A stretch of 64,000 bases of DNA from Micavibrio_B sp964633355 (GCA_964633355.1 CAZWGO010000001.1:124001-188000), one strand, 5' to 3'. Positions 1 to 8,310 are shown, counted from the first letter of the stretch. Notes: generated from the sequence alone by a model not told the origin. Numbers and translations are program-made.

Positions 1-1
1 C

Positions 2-991
2 TATAATTATATTTTAATCGAAAAGCACGTTGCCCACTGGATCAATGACGGTTTGATGGCGATTTTCTTCTTTGTCGTCGGGCTCGAGATAAAGCGCGAA
101 TTCAAGGAGGGGGCATTATCGAGCGTCAAATCCGCATCCGTACCGTTTATCGCCGCCATTTTCGGCATTATTTTCCCCGCCCTGTTTTTTTACCTGATCA
201 ATATGGACGATGCCGACAACTTACGCGGCATTGCTATCCCGACCGCGACCGACATCGCATTTTCCCTCGGCGTCCTTGCTTTGGTCGGCAGCCGTGCGCC
301 CTTCGCCTTGAAAGTTCTCCTCACCGCTATTGCGATCATCGACGATCTTGCCGCCATTCTGATCATCGCGATTTTCTATACAGGCGATATCGATTTTTAC
401 ATGCTGGGCGGGGCGGGGGCGGCGCTGGCCATGATGATGCTGTTTAATAAATTCAATGCCAAGGGCTTATGGCCGTATCTGGCGCTGGGCTTTGTCATGT
501 GGCTCGCGCTATTAAACTCCGGCGTCCATGCGACGATGGCAGGCGTGGCCACCGCATTTTGCATCCCGATTTTTCGCAAAGAAGGAAAAGACGAAAGTTG
601 GATCGATCATCTAATCCATACGCTTCATCCCTATACGGCGTTTTTTATCCTGCCGGTTTTCGCCTTCGCCAATGCCGGGGTGAATTTCAGTGGCATGAAA
701 ATGGAAGATATGACCGCGCCGCTGACGCTTGGGATCATTACGGGCCTTGTGGCCGGTAAAACCGTCGGCATCACCGCGGCTTTGTCTATTATTCGCCCGA
801 CAGGGGTGAATTTCCTCCAGATTATCGGCCTCGGATTTTTATGCGGGATCGGCTTTACCATGTCGCTCTTTATCGGCGAGCTGGCTTTTACCACCAATGA
901 TCTGCAAAACCAGATCCGCCTTGGCGTGATGATCGCGTCGTTAATGTCGGCTATTTGCGCCTTCGGGATATTGCGCTTCGCCAGCAAATAA
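2..991 (+). CDS. nhaA: Na+/H+ antiporter NhaA, 5' end outside window
   Basis: Inner-membrane antiporter of the NhaA family, which exchanges internal Na+ (or Li+) for external protons. The reading frame is open from base 2, and the residues before the first in-frame ATG (56) already match the family (WINDGLMAIFFFVVGLEIKR), so the true start lies upstream of the window. About 330 residues remain of a usual 380-400. The TATDIAFSLGVLALVG segment and the adjacent DD pair (AIIDDLAAILIIA) correspond to the ion-binding core of the family. The rest is a series of hydrophobic helices ending in a short cytosolic tail. No terminator follows, and the next gene starts 57 bases on. Confidence 0.96.
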   Translation, partial: YNYILIEKHVAHWINDGLMAIFFFVVGLEIKREFKEGALSSVKSASVPFIAAIFGIIFPALFFYLINMDDADNLRGIAIPTATDIAFSLGVLALVGSRAPFALKVLLTAIAIIDDLAAILIIAIFYTGDIDFYMLGGAGAALAMMMLFNKFNAKGLWPYLALGFVMWLALLNSGVHATMAGVATAFCIPIFRKEGKDESWIDHLIHTLHPYTAFFILPVFAFANAGVNFSGMKMEDMTAPLTLGIITGLVAGKTVGITAALSIIRPTGVNFLQIIGLGFLCGIGFTMSLFIGELAFTTNDLQNQIRLGVMIASLMSAICAFGILRFASK

Positions 992-1048
992 AAGTTTGCA
1001 AATTTTGCGCTGGATCAGGCATAGTCCGCCCGATCAAAGGGTCATTTA

Positions 1049-1648
1049 ATGCGTAATCTCATTTCTTCCATCTTCAATAGTCTCGACCGAGGCGAACGCA
1101 GCGAATATATCAGACAGTATAACACGGCTATTTTATACGGCAGCGCAGATGATATTTATCTCGACGCCCAAAAATTGATCAGCCGCTTCCCGCGCGATGA
1201 AATAGCAATTGAAGCCTATTTTGATGGCGTATGGGTGCTGGAGAATATGGGCGGCGCGGAAGATAACCGCTTCATCGCCATGGAAATCGCGGCCATGCCG
1301 CTGCAGCCCGATTTTAGAGGGATCAGCCCTGCTTATAAAGAAGCGGCGATCCGTGCCTTGACCGATATTTGCCCGCGTTTAGCGGCGGATAATAAATATA
1401 ATATCGTTGAGGCGCTCGCCTATCTCGATGTTGCGTCAACGCCCTATCACGAATTTCCCGATCTATGTCACGACGCCATGAATGTGTCCATCGACCTGAT
1501 CAATCAGCATGGAGCAGCGAGTCCGGAAGGCGCAGCCAATATTGCCTCGATATTCTTCCCGCAAGAAAAATATATGTTTCGTGAAGAAATAGCGCGGCGC
1601 ATGCAGACGCCGTCGATGGAAAATTTCTTTCCGGTTTTCGTTCTTTGA
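1049..1648 (+). CDS. Hypothetical protein, 199 aa
   Basis: I do not recognise this protein. It is soluble and mixed in composition, with no signal peptide or membrane segment. Much of it reads as amphipathic helices (for example the stretches around residues 35-75 and 95-125), which could be helical-repeat hairpins. The ATG at 1049 follows AAAGGGTCATTTA, an acceptable ribosome site. Codon use resembles that of nhaA upstream. It runs in the same direction as nhaA and converges on the gene at 1678-2193 with a 29-base gap. Confidence 0.65.
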   Translation: MRNLISSIFNSLDRGERSEYIRQYNTAILYGSADDIYLDAQKLISRFPRDEIAIEAYFDGVWVLENMGGAEDNRFIAMEIAAMPLQPDFRGISPAYKEAAIRALTDICPRLAADNKYNIVEALAYLDVASTPYHEFPDLCHDAMNVSIDLINQHGAASPEGAANIASIFFPQEKYMFREEIARRMQTPSMENFFPVFVL

Positions 1649-1677
1649 TTATTTCGGTCTGGTTCTGGCGGTTTAGT

Positions 1678-2193
1678 TTATTGCTTTAAATAAGATGGAT
1701 GAACGGGGTCTGGCATAAGCTGCTTTGCCTTTGGATTGTTCATTTCATACAGCCAGACTTTTGACAGGAGAGACAATGCTTCATGCGCCGATTCCTTGTC
1801 TTCGAATGATATGCCGCGTTTACCCATTTGCTCTGTCAAATATGTTGCCAGTTCCGAACGATTGGTTAAACGGTCAAGAGGCGTCAGGGGAATTGGATCG
1901 AGATCGTCATAGCGTATATCTTTATAAAATCTCAAATAAGACAGGCGCAGCCATTTCTCGCTAAGGTTAAGGCAGATTTCCGCTTTGATGTCAGGCCCCG
2001 GCACACGAACATTCATACCCGAGCGCAGCAATTTATCTTCTATTTCCTGCATGCATTTTTGCAAAAGCGGGCGGCTGGTCCGCGTCGGATACATATACGT
2101 ATCAACCTTCACCGATAAAATTCGACAGTTAATCGAGGTTAATCGATTAAAACAGCCGGAGAGAAAATTCTTTATGTTCTTGAAAAGACTCAT
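1678..2193 (-). CDS. Hypothetical protein, 171 aa
   Basis: Unrecognised soluble protein. The N-terminal 25 residues contain an amphipathic, cysteine-containing stretch (FKNIKNFLSGCFNRL), not a clear signal peptide. The middle is basic and the C-terminal half is predicted helical. It is transcribed leftwards and converges on the gene ending at 1648. The competing plus-strand frames here are shorter and lack ribosome sites. No family assignment is possible by eye. Confidence 0.55.
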   Translation of the reverse strand: MSLFKNIKNFLSGCFNRLTSINCRILSVKVDTYMYPTRTSRPLLQKCMQEIEDKLLRSGMNVRVPGPDIKAEICLNLSEKWLRLSYLRFYKDIRYDDLDPIPLTPLDRLTNRSELATYLTEQMGKRGISFEDKESAHEALSLLSKVWLYEMNNPKAKQLMPDPVHPSYLKQ

Positions 2194-2299
2194 TTGAAAT
2201 TACGCCTACTCCAACGCAGAAAAAACGTGAAACCTTGTTATTATTGTTTTGGAGGTTAGAGAATAAAGGCCGGAGATGTCAAACTTTATAGTGTCGACT

Positions 2300-3514
2300 T
2301 CAAGGCGTAAGAGGAGGGCGGGATATAACTCCCAAATTGCCCGTTAGAGGGGCGGAGATGCCTGAACAGGCGCTGTCTTTGTTATACATCAGAGTATCGA
2401 TTTTAATCGCATCCGTTACAAAACCAGAGTGCAGAAGTTTACCTTCCAATTCTTTCCGAACGGAATTTTTCCGATTGTCGTCGCCTGTCACATAATCTCC
2501 CAGTTTTTCAGCCCTGAAAGAATGTTGTTCTCTCGGATTACCGAAATAACCGTGCACGTCATTCTCGGGCTGGAAATAATGAAGGCCGTTGTAATAAAAG
2601 GCTGATGCCGATTGGCGCAGGGCGCCCCCTATGGCCAGTTCCTTGTTAAGCGGATCATTCAACCCACCAGGCAGGTTTTTATCGATCCAGTTGTTGGAGA
2701 GTTGTTTGAATTTTTGGTAATCATCTTCAGGCAGGCTGGTCAAATCTGTTTTATTTTCTATCAGCCAGTTAAGCTCCATTTCATGAATTTTTTGAAAACG
2801 CGCGGCAAGTGTTCCCTGCAAAGCATGATCGTTTTCATGGATAATTGTTTTAATGATTTCATTTGCATTTTGTCCGGAAAGCTTGGTTTCATTCATGGCG
2901 ACGACCCCCGTGCCGGATATATCCGTAAACATTCCTGAAATTTCACGCTCTGTTTGGATAAAAGCGACAATAGGCGCTTCGTAGCCAAACGCCTTATATT
3001 GAAATCCTGTAATCTTATCCGCGAGGATGCGCATATCCGAATTAGACAGGGGGGTATCTCCTGCATTCTTTACGATATTCTGGATTTGTCCGTCATTATC
3101 GATCTGGTCCAATAATTCCAGTTTCTTTTTTGCATCCCAGCTTACAAAAGCAACATCCTTATCGGCGTCGTAGAAGCTATAGATTTGCCTTATCTGGTCG
3201 GTATTTTTAAAAGCGTTACCGATTGTAAGGCTGGCCAAAGTTGTAAGATCCGCATTTCGAAGAAAAGCGAGAGCAGATGGATCCTGTCTCAGTATGGCGT
3301 CCAAGGCCTTGGAATGTTTCTCTGCATAAGCGTCGAATGAATCCTTATAAGAAGAAGTTTCGAGGTCGGCCAGATCCGCAACGCGGTTAAAGAAACCGTA
3401 AGAATTACAGGCGGCAAAAGCCCCGCTTAAAGACGGTGCGTGTCTTTTAGCTATTCCCACCTCTATATCGAGTTCAGAGCGATAGTCTTTAACGCTAGGC
3501 ATAAGCCCGATCAT
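2300..3514 (-). CDS. Predicted zinc metallopeptidase-like protein (HENDH motif)
   Basis: 404-residue protein with no signal peptide. Residues 226-230 read HENDH inside a hydrophobic-then-helical context (IIKTIIHENDHALQG), a good fit to the HExxH zinc-binding helix of zincins. About 100 residues later, NPREQHSFRAE (around 326-336) offers Glu329 as a plausible third ligand; this two-step pattern is common in zincins. The N-terminal 200 residues and the C-terminus match nothing I know. It is divergent from icd with about 107 bases between starts. A methionine at codon 5 is an alternative start. The peptidase role is inferred from the motif only. Two other HExxH proteins lie in the window (15046-15732 and 26462-27499) but share no wider similarity with this one. 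Confidence 0.65.
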   Translation of the reverse strand: MIGLMPSVKDYRSELDIEVGIAKRHAPSLSGAFAACNSYGFFNRVADLADLETSSYKDSFDAYAEKHSKALDAILRQDPSALAFLRNADLTTLASLTIGNAFKNTDQIRQIYSFYDADKDVAFVSWDAKKKLELLDQIDNDGQIQNIVKNAGDTPLSNSDMRILADKITGFQYKAFGYEAPIVAFIQTEREISGMFTDISGTGVVAMNETKLSGQNANEIIKTIIHENDHALQGTLAARFQKIHEMELNWLIENKTDLTSLPEDDYQKFKQLSNNWIDKNLPGGLNDPLNKELAIGGALRQSASAFYYNGLHYFQPENDVHGYFGNPREQHSFRAEKLGDYVTGDDNRKNSVRKELEGKLLHSGFVTDAIKIDTLMYNKDSACSGISAPLTGNLGVISRPPLTP

Positions 3515-3621
3515 AAGGGTATTTTGTTAATATTCTGTCAAATAACCTCTTTTTAAAGCCTTGTCGTTATTGTGGTGCGGTATAATTCCGTTTTTATTTA
3601 TCTCATAAGGATTTTTCCACC

Positions 3622-4869
3622 ATGACCACGCCTTTCAAAATCAACGGCTCCATTGTCGATATGACAGGGGATGGCGTCTGGCCGCATATGTCCGCCGAAA
3701 TCCGCGAGCAACTGATTGCGCCGTTTTTCGATGTTGACTGGAAAGTTCATGATATTTCGCTGCAAGCGCGCGACAAGACCAATGACGGGGCGCTCAATGA
3801 CGCCATTAATGATTTGAAAATTCACAAGGCGGCGATCAAAGGGCCGACGATTACCCCGAACAAGGAAGAGACGAAGGCTTTCGGCCTTTCGCAGCAATGG
3901 GATTCCCCGAACGGGATTATCAGACGCGCGATCAACGGCGCGGCGATTTTGCGCAACACGATCGAGATCGGGGGTATGGATAAATTCGCCCCTCTTATGC
4001 ATGATGTGACAATCGTGCGCCAAGCGGTCGGCGGGATTTACGGCGCACCCAATGTGAATATTCCTGGACGCGGCAAACTGAAAGTCGTGTTCGAAGGCGA
4101 TGACGGATCGGTTTCCACTTTGATTGAAAATCGCAAAGTCGATAACGGTGTCGTGCTGCTGACCACTGAAACGGATTCGTCCATTCGCGATTACGCGCAT
4201 GCGCTGTTCCAGCAAGCTCTGTCGATGCATAAGAGCGTTATCTTTGCCGCCAAGAACACGATTCAGGCCGTTTATGACGGACGCTTTATCGATATTTTCA
4301 ATGAAATATTCAACGAGACATATGCCGATAAATTCAAGGCGGCGGGCATTACGTTCAATGACAAGGTGCAGCTGATTGACGCAGTCGTTTCCAAAATTCC
4401 CCAAGGCAAACTCAATGGTATGATTATCGCACTGAAAAATTACGACGGCGACGTCGTTTCCGACCAGGTCGCGGGAGAGCATAAATCCCTAGGCTTGATG
4501 GATTCGACGCTTGTTTCGGCTGACGGCACCTTGCTGGCCGATCCGCCGCATGGCACCGCGCCGGATCTGGAAAGCGCCTGGCATGAAAAGAAAATCCTTC
4601 TCGCCAATCCGGCGGCGCATATTTTCGCCTATGCCGAGGCGATCCGCCACAAGGCGGAGATCAACGGTCAGGCAGACGGCGTCGAACTGGCCAAGAAACT
4701 CAAATACGCGGTTGTCGAAACCATTGAAGAGGGCCTGAAGACCAGTGCGCTCACCGGCGATCTCGCTCCTGATAAATCAAAAGCCATCACCGGACAGCAA
4801 TTTATCGCCAATGTGCGCGATACCTACGCAAAGATGATTTTATCACAAGCTGAGCGCAAATCCGCCTAA
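3622..4869 (+). CDS. icd: Isocitrate dehydrogenase, eukaryotic-type family, predicted NAD-preferring
   Basis: Oxidative decarboxylation of isocitrate to 2-oxoglutarate in the TCA cycle. The 415-residue protein aligns end to end with the dimeric type II IDHs (human IDH1 type). Substrate-site motifs are kept: TITP, SPNGIIRR, the arginine before QAVGGIY, the catalytic KNTIQ lysine, and the metal aspartates in LID and KNYDGDVVSD. It departs from the family at the cofactor site. The usual HGTVTRH, whose Arg-His pair binds the NADP 2'-phosphate, is HGTAPDL here, with the spacing to the following NP preserved. An Asp at this position is the signature of NAD-using isocitrate and isopropylmalate dehydrogenases. 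The start is supported by AAGGATTTTTCCACC-ATG. The gene appears to be monocistronic, with a palindrome downstream. Confidence 0.9.
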   Translation: MTTPFKINGSIVDMTGDGVWPHMSAEIREQLIAPFFDVDWKVHDISLQARDKTNDGALNDAINDLKIHKAAIKGPTITPNKEETKAFGLSQQWDSPNGIIRRAINGAAILRNTIEIGGMDKFAPLMHDVTIVRQAVGGIYGAPNVNIPGRGKLKVVFEGDDGSVSTLIENRKVDNGVVLLTTETDSSIRDYAHALFQQALSMHKSVIFAAKNTIQAVYDGRFIDIFNEIFNETYADKFKAAGITFNDKVQLIDAVVSKIPQGKLNGMIIALKNYDGDVVSDQVAGEHKSLGLMDSTLVSADGTLLADPPHGTAPDLESAWHEKKILLANPAAHIFAYAEAIRHKAEINGQADGVELAKKLKYAVVETIEEGLKTSALTGDLAPDKSKAITGQQFIANVRDTYAKMILSQAERKSA

Positions 4870-4902
4870 GCTAGCTCCGCGCTTATCCATCTATTTTCCA
4901 AT

Positions 4903-4933
4903 AAGGGACGGGGTAAATTTACTCCGCCCCCTT
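4903..4933 (+). terminator. Palindrome after icd, probable terminator
   Basis: An inverted repeat with arms AAGGG-CGGGGTAAA and TTTACTCCG-CCCCTT and almost no loop sits 34 bases after the icd stop and is followed by a weak TTCTTAA tract. It could end icd transcription. A related sequence occurs after the Fic gene at 5955-5990. Confidence 0.5.
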
Positions 4934-5010
4934 CTTAATAAATCATATATGAATTATTTTATGATTAAATAATTCTTTTAATAATTATTTGTATGATTTA
5001 TAATCAGTTT

Positions 5011-5391
5011 ATGGATTATAAAACTATTGCAAATTTATTGGCTCACCAAAAACGCGAACTCGGTATGAGCGAAGCTTATATCGGCAAGATGGCGCATGTC
5101 TCGCAGCCGACCGTGCACCGGATTTTATCAGGTAAGCACGACAAAGCCGCATGGACGGACATGGTCGCCATCGGCAAAGTGCTCGGCATATCGTTCAGCG
5201 CCATCGTGGTGCCGGCGGAAAATACGCGCGAGGCGAAGGCGGCAGAATTGGCCGAGATGGTTACGCAAAGAGTACAGGCGACCAGCCAAATGGAAGGTCA
5301 GGGCCTATCCGATATCGTTCAGGAAAAAATGCGGCGGCAGACTTTGCATGAATTACTGGCCGCTCCCAAAGGACGGCTATGGCAGGATTGA
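5011..5391 (+). CDS. XRE-type HTH protein, partner of Fic protein (antitoxin-like)
   Basis: Small DNA-binding protein of about 126 residues. The N-terminal half is a lambda-repressor-type helix-turn-helix (LGMSEAYIGKMAHVSQPTVH, then RILSGKHDKAAWTDMVAIGKVLGI), followed by a charged helical tail. Its stop overlaps the start of the Fic gene by one base (TGATG), so the two are translationally coupled. HTH plus Fic is the arrangement of the mobile mystery protein A/B pairs and of many toxin-antitoxin modules, so it probably represses its own promoter and may neutralise the Fic protein. A TATAAT at 4999-5004 lies immediately before the ATG at 5011; use of that promoter would give a nearly leaderless mRNA. 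An in-frame ATG at 4993 is the alternative start. Confidence 0.82.
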   Translation: MDYKTIANLLAHQKRELGMSEAYIGKMAHVSQPTVHRILSGKHDKAAWTDMVAIGKVLGISFSAIVVPAENTREAKAAELAEMVTQRVQATSQMEGQGLSDIVQEKMRRQTLHELLAAPKGRLWQD

Positions 5392-5963
5392 TGTATTCGG
5401 CGAAAGCGGGGGAAACGCCGCTTGACGATCTGTCGGGATTGAAAATAAAAATCCCGCAGATCACAAGAGGGCAATTAGATGCCGCAGAAGCCGAATCCAT
5501 TCGCGATGCCATAAAGAAACATATGAACGCGAAGCGTATACGACATTTCGACACAGGATTTTTCAATAGATTACACAAGGACATGTTCGGCAAGGTATGG
5601 AAATGGGCAGGTGAATACCGGACGAGCGCGACGAATATAGGCAGCCCGCCCGTTCATATTTTACAAGATTTGATTATCCTGCAGAAAAATCTGGAAGCAA
5701 TGCCGCATGATCTGGAGACGGCGGTATGGCTGCATCACCGCGCCGTGCAGATTCATCCTTTTCAAGGCGGCAATGGTAGATGGTCGCGTTTTCTGGCTGA
5801 TTTATGGCTCCAAAAACATGCAGGGCAAACCGTCCGTTGGCCCGTTGGCATGGATAAGGAAAGCCCGATACGGCAGGAATATTTGAATGGCTTGCGAGAG
5901 GCGGATCGGCTTAATTATGAACCTTTATTCGAGCTGCATAAAAAATTTATAATTTCCCAATAA
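5391..5963 (+). CDS. Fic-domain protein, mobile mystery protein B type
   Basis: Fic family proteins transfer AMP or related groups to target proteins. This 190-residue protein has the RLHKDMFGKVWKWAGEYR segment that precedes the active site in mobile mystery protein B homologues, and the core motif HPFQGGNGRWSR. The catalytic His, the GNGR anion hole and the final Arg are present. The acidic residue that normally holds Mg2+ (HPFx[D/E]GNGR) is Gly, so the reaction may differ from ordinary AMPylation. No inhibitory-helix motif is evident within the protein itself. Translation is coupled to the upstream HTH gene (TGATG); ATG 5379 is an in-frame alternative. Toxin function is inferred from family and context. 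Confidence 0.88.
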   Translation: MYSAKAGETPLDDLSGLKIKIPQITRGQLDAAEAESIRDAIKKHMNAKRIRHFDTGFFNRLHKDMFGKVWKWAGEYRTSATNIGSPPVHILQDLIILQKNLEAMPHDLETAVWLHHRAVQIHPFQGGNGRWSRFLADLWLQKHAGQTVRWPVGMDKESPIRQEYLNGLREADRLNYEPLFELHKKFIISQ

Positions 5964-5987
5964 GGGATGGGCAATCTACCCGGTCCT

Positions 5988-6752
5988 TTAAACGAATAAC
6001 GGCTTTAAATCCTGCGCGGGTTGTTGGGATGTCGGCTTTTCCGGTCCGCTGGAGACGAGCATAAAATTTTCTTTCGCGCTTGATGAAACCAATTCGGCTG
6101 CATCGTTAAAACCGTTTTGCAAGGCCAGTCTTTCCGCTCTTGAAAATTTCTTTATGCCGCGCACGCGCATAAAACTGATAATCGAATTAAAACCGCAGCC
6201 GGGATGTGTTGTGCCGTAAAACTTCAATCTCTGATCAACCGCATACCATTTACTGCCCGCCGATTTTCCAAACATGACTGTTTCATGCAGTTTTATATTG
6301 TCACAGGTTTTTTCAAGGGTCAGCCGAATGGCCAGTTCCGTATCGTCGAGATCGAGCGGCGGGACGGCGTTGCCTCTGGGCTTCTTCAAGCCCGGCAGGG
6401 TTTCGATGCCGCGCAGTTCCATAAATTCCAGAACCGATTTTATTTTGAAGTCGGGATGACTATTGGCGCGTCTCTTTAATAAAGCGTCGACATTCTTCCA
6501 GCGAATGCCTTCAAACTGGCCGCAGGGAACCCGGGCCTCGCGATCTATATTTTTACCCGTGTCTTGCAGAGTCCGGCGGATCGTGGCGTCAAGATCGTCA
6601 AAATCAATATCTCGACGCTTTCGTTTGCAAGGTTCTCTTTTCTTCGATACCGGGCGGGGCGACTTCAGATGAGGAATGTCTGTCCATTCGTCGAGGATCG
6701 AATCCCAACCGGATTTTTCAAACAAGATATCAAGAGGAACATTTTGTCCCAT
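5988..6752 (-). CDS. Hypothetical protein with two tandem ~70-residue repeats
   Basis: 254 residues, soluble, strongly basic early region (KKREPCKRKRRD near residue 40). Two copies of the same unit are visible, at roughly residues 50-120 and 133-205. Each runs D-L/D-D-x-x-x-A-I-R-x-T-L, then G/C-x-N-I, an F-G or G-Q-F turn, K-W or R-W, a V-D-x-x-L/R-L-K segment, T/S-H-P, a S-V/I-I-S/L-F-M helix, and R-G-I-x-x-x. Spacing and charge pattern are alike, so this is an internal duplication. The basic charge and helical pattern would suit nucleic-acid binding, but that is speculation. It is the last gene of the leftward cluster that starts at 10669. Confidence 0.7.
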   Translation of the reverse strand: MGQNVPLDILFEKSGWDSILDEWTDIPHLKSPRPVSKKREPCKRKRRDIDFDDLDATIRRTLQDTGKNIDREARVPCGQFEGIRWKNVDALLKRRANSHPDFKIKSVLEFMELRGIETLPGLKKPRGNAVPPLDLDDTELAIRLTLEKTCDNIKLHETVMFGKSAGSKWYAVDQRLKFYGTTHPGCGFNSIISFMRVRGIKKFSRAERLALQNGFNDAAELVSSSAKENFMLVSSGPEKPTSQQPAQDLKPLFV

Positions 6753-6863
6753 TATTTATTACTCCCTTACCCAGATAGAAACCCAGACTATTAATTCCTA
6801 GGCTTCATTCAAGGGCGGGTGCAAGCTTTTAATCACGGCAAATATAAAAAACCTGCCGATAAG

Positions 6864-7292
6864 TCAGGGGGTATAGGCAAGGCAAGATGTATTGGGATTG
6901 TTATTCGCAGGTGCGCAAAAGAGAGGTGTTTGCCCATAGCGGCGATACTGGTAATAGACGACGCTCTCTTCTTGTCTGCTCAGTTCGCCAGCGTGATGAT
7001 CTGCGCCTTTCAGATCGAAGAAGATATTGCCCATCATTCCACCCTGATTGAATTTTGCGATGGCAGATTTTGTATCGTCTATTGAAGCCATGCGGCGAAG
7101 ATTGATACGTTCTTCCGATTGATCCCTGTGCCGAATAACCAGTTCAAGCGGCGAGCTGATGAATTTATCCTTTTTTTCCAGCCAGTATTTTGTAGAGTCG
7201 CCGTTTTCCCAAACGATTTCCCTGCTGTTGGAAGAGAAGCCATTCATCATTAAATGAACGGTTGTGGCGGCGCGTTGAAAAATATTGTTCAT
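6864..7292 (-). CDS. Hypothetical protein, 142 aa
   Basis: Unrecognised protein in the leftward unknown cluster. I start it at the ATG at 7292 (MNNIFQRAATTVHLMMNG), because CAGGGAGAACAAAC immediately precedes it; the frame is open further upstream to 7460 but that part overlaps the upstream gene and is low in plausibility. It has no signal peptide. The middle contains KYWLEKKDKF and a basic HRDQSEERINLRRM region, and the C-terminus is tyrosine-rich (VVYYQYRRYGQ). The gene before it ends 25 bases upstream, consistent with one operon. Confidence 0.6.
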   Translation of the reverse strand: MNNIFQRAATTVHLMMNGFSSNSREIVWENGDSTKYWLEKKDKFISSPLELVIRHRDQSEERINLRRMASIDDTKSAIAKFNQGGMMGNIFFDLKGADHHAGELSRQEESVVYYQYRRYGQTPLFCAPANNNPNTSCLAYTP

Positions 7293-7317
7293 GTTTGTTC
7301 TCCCTGTTTTTTTAGTT

Positions 7318-7947
7318 TTATGATGGTTCGTTATGCCGGGCTTTTGCCTGTGCCTTGCGGCGGGCATGACGGTTGCCAGTGGCAAGCGTTTGCATTCTCT
7401 TGTTTTGGGGCGGAGCGGCCTGATTAAAAAACAGGCTTGTTGAATAGTCGCCAGCGGCAATCGATTTCAGGCTCGGCGAATGTTGTAGATAAACGCTGAG
7501 ACTTTCACGCGGTTTTTCCCGCGAGGTAGCAGGTGTTTCGACAATTTTTTCAAAAGACGTTTCCGCTTGAGGAAGTGTTTCCGGTTTAGCGGCTTTCTCA
7601 AAGCCTATTTCCAGTTTTGGCTTTTGCGTTTCTTTAAAATTAACCAGTCGTTTGTCCAGTTTTTCGCTTCTGGTTTTCATGACCGGACTTTTTTCTTCGT
7701 AAGCCACATGCCACATAGCGAATAAAGGCGACGGATCGACATATAATTCACGCCGTGCGTCCTGAGCCGGAACATGGCCGTTCCATTTGCACAAGTTTTG
7801 TATACTGGCGGCAAATTCGAAAAATAAATTATCATCCCTTAAAGAAGCAGGAATTGATTTAAGCATGCGGTCGGCAAGCTCACCCGCTTCCTCGGCGATA
7901 AAGCCAGCCTCGCTCAATTTCATTTTGACATGGGTTCTGCTTGTCAT
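7318..7947 (-). CDS. Hypothetical protein, member of clustered three-protein family
   Basis: 209 residues, no signal peptide. The N-terminal 85 residues resemble, in helix pattern and in a DN-x-x-F-x-x-A-x-x-I-x-x-L ... A-x-x-x-L-x-x-DP-x-x-LF run, the proteins encoded at 7951-8310 and 8974-9312. The remainder is a long disordered linker rich in K, E and P, ending in a basic tail (NRHARRKAQAKARH). It starts three bases after the stop of the upstream gene. Shared domain and tight packing suggest the products act together; the role is unknown. Confidence 0.65.
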   Translation of the reverse strand: MTSRTHVKMKLSEAGFIAEEAGELADRMLKSIPASLRDDNLFFEFAASIQNLCKWNGHVPAQDARRELYVDPSPLFAMWHVAYEEKSPVMKTRSEKLDKRLVNFKETQKPKLEIGFEKAAKPETLPQAETSFEKIVETPATSREKPRESLSVYLQHSPSLKSIAAGDYSTSLFFNQAAPPQNKRMQTLATGNRHARRKAQAKARHNEPS

Positions 7948-7950
7948 GGT

Positions 7951-8310
7951 TTATCCCCAGCGTACAGACGGGCCGGTCTGTGTCGTTATCATGCTATGAG
8001 ATTTACCTTTTTCCTTTTTGTTTTTATCGACAGGTGTTTCTTCAAGATTTTTGAAAATCAAATACGGATCCCTGACGATCATGGTTTCAGCAGCGCTTCT
8101 TGTCAGGCCACGTTCTTTTTGCAGTGACAGGATGGCCGTTTTAAATTCGATATTATCGTGGCGCGCAGATTGCGGGCGTTCTTTGACGACCTGTGGGCAT
8201 TTCGCCGCTATGTTGAAAAAGATCGCTTTTACATCTTCAGCTACGAAAACTTCGCCAAGGGCGCGGCGGACAACGTCAATATAGGGTTCATCGACATGAT
8301 AGTTAGGCAT
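7951..8310 (-). CDS. Hypothetical protein, paralogue of 8974-9312 product
   Basis: 119-residue soluble protein. Residues about 10-90 align with the product of 8974-9312: R-x-x-LG-x-VF-x-x-x-D-x-x-x-IF, then a variable loop, then I/D-I-x-x-x-I-x-S-x-x-x-x-x-G-x-x-x-x-x-A-x-x-x-x-x-RDP-x-x-L. The ending is basic and probably unstructured. AGGA lies 12 bases upstream of the ATG. No known domain was recognised. The next gene begins three bases after its stop. Confidence 0.65.
   Translation of the reverse strand: MPNYHVDEPYIDVVRRALGEVFVAEDVKAIFFNIAAKCPQVVKERPQSARHDNIEFKTAILSLQKERGLTRSAAETMIVRDPYLIFKNLEETPVDKNKKEKGKSHSMITTQTGPSVRWG

Noticed and set aside
7293..7460. N-terminal extension of the gene at 6864-7292
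   Set aside because: The extension overlaps the upstream gene's coding region, and CAGGGAGAACAAAC directly precedes the internal ATG at 7292.
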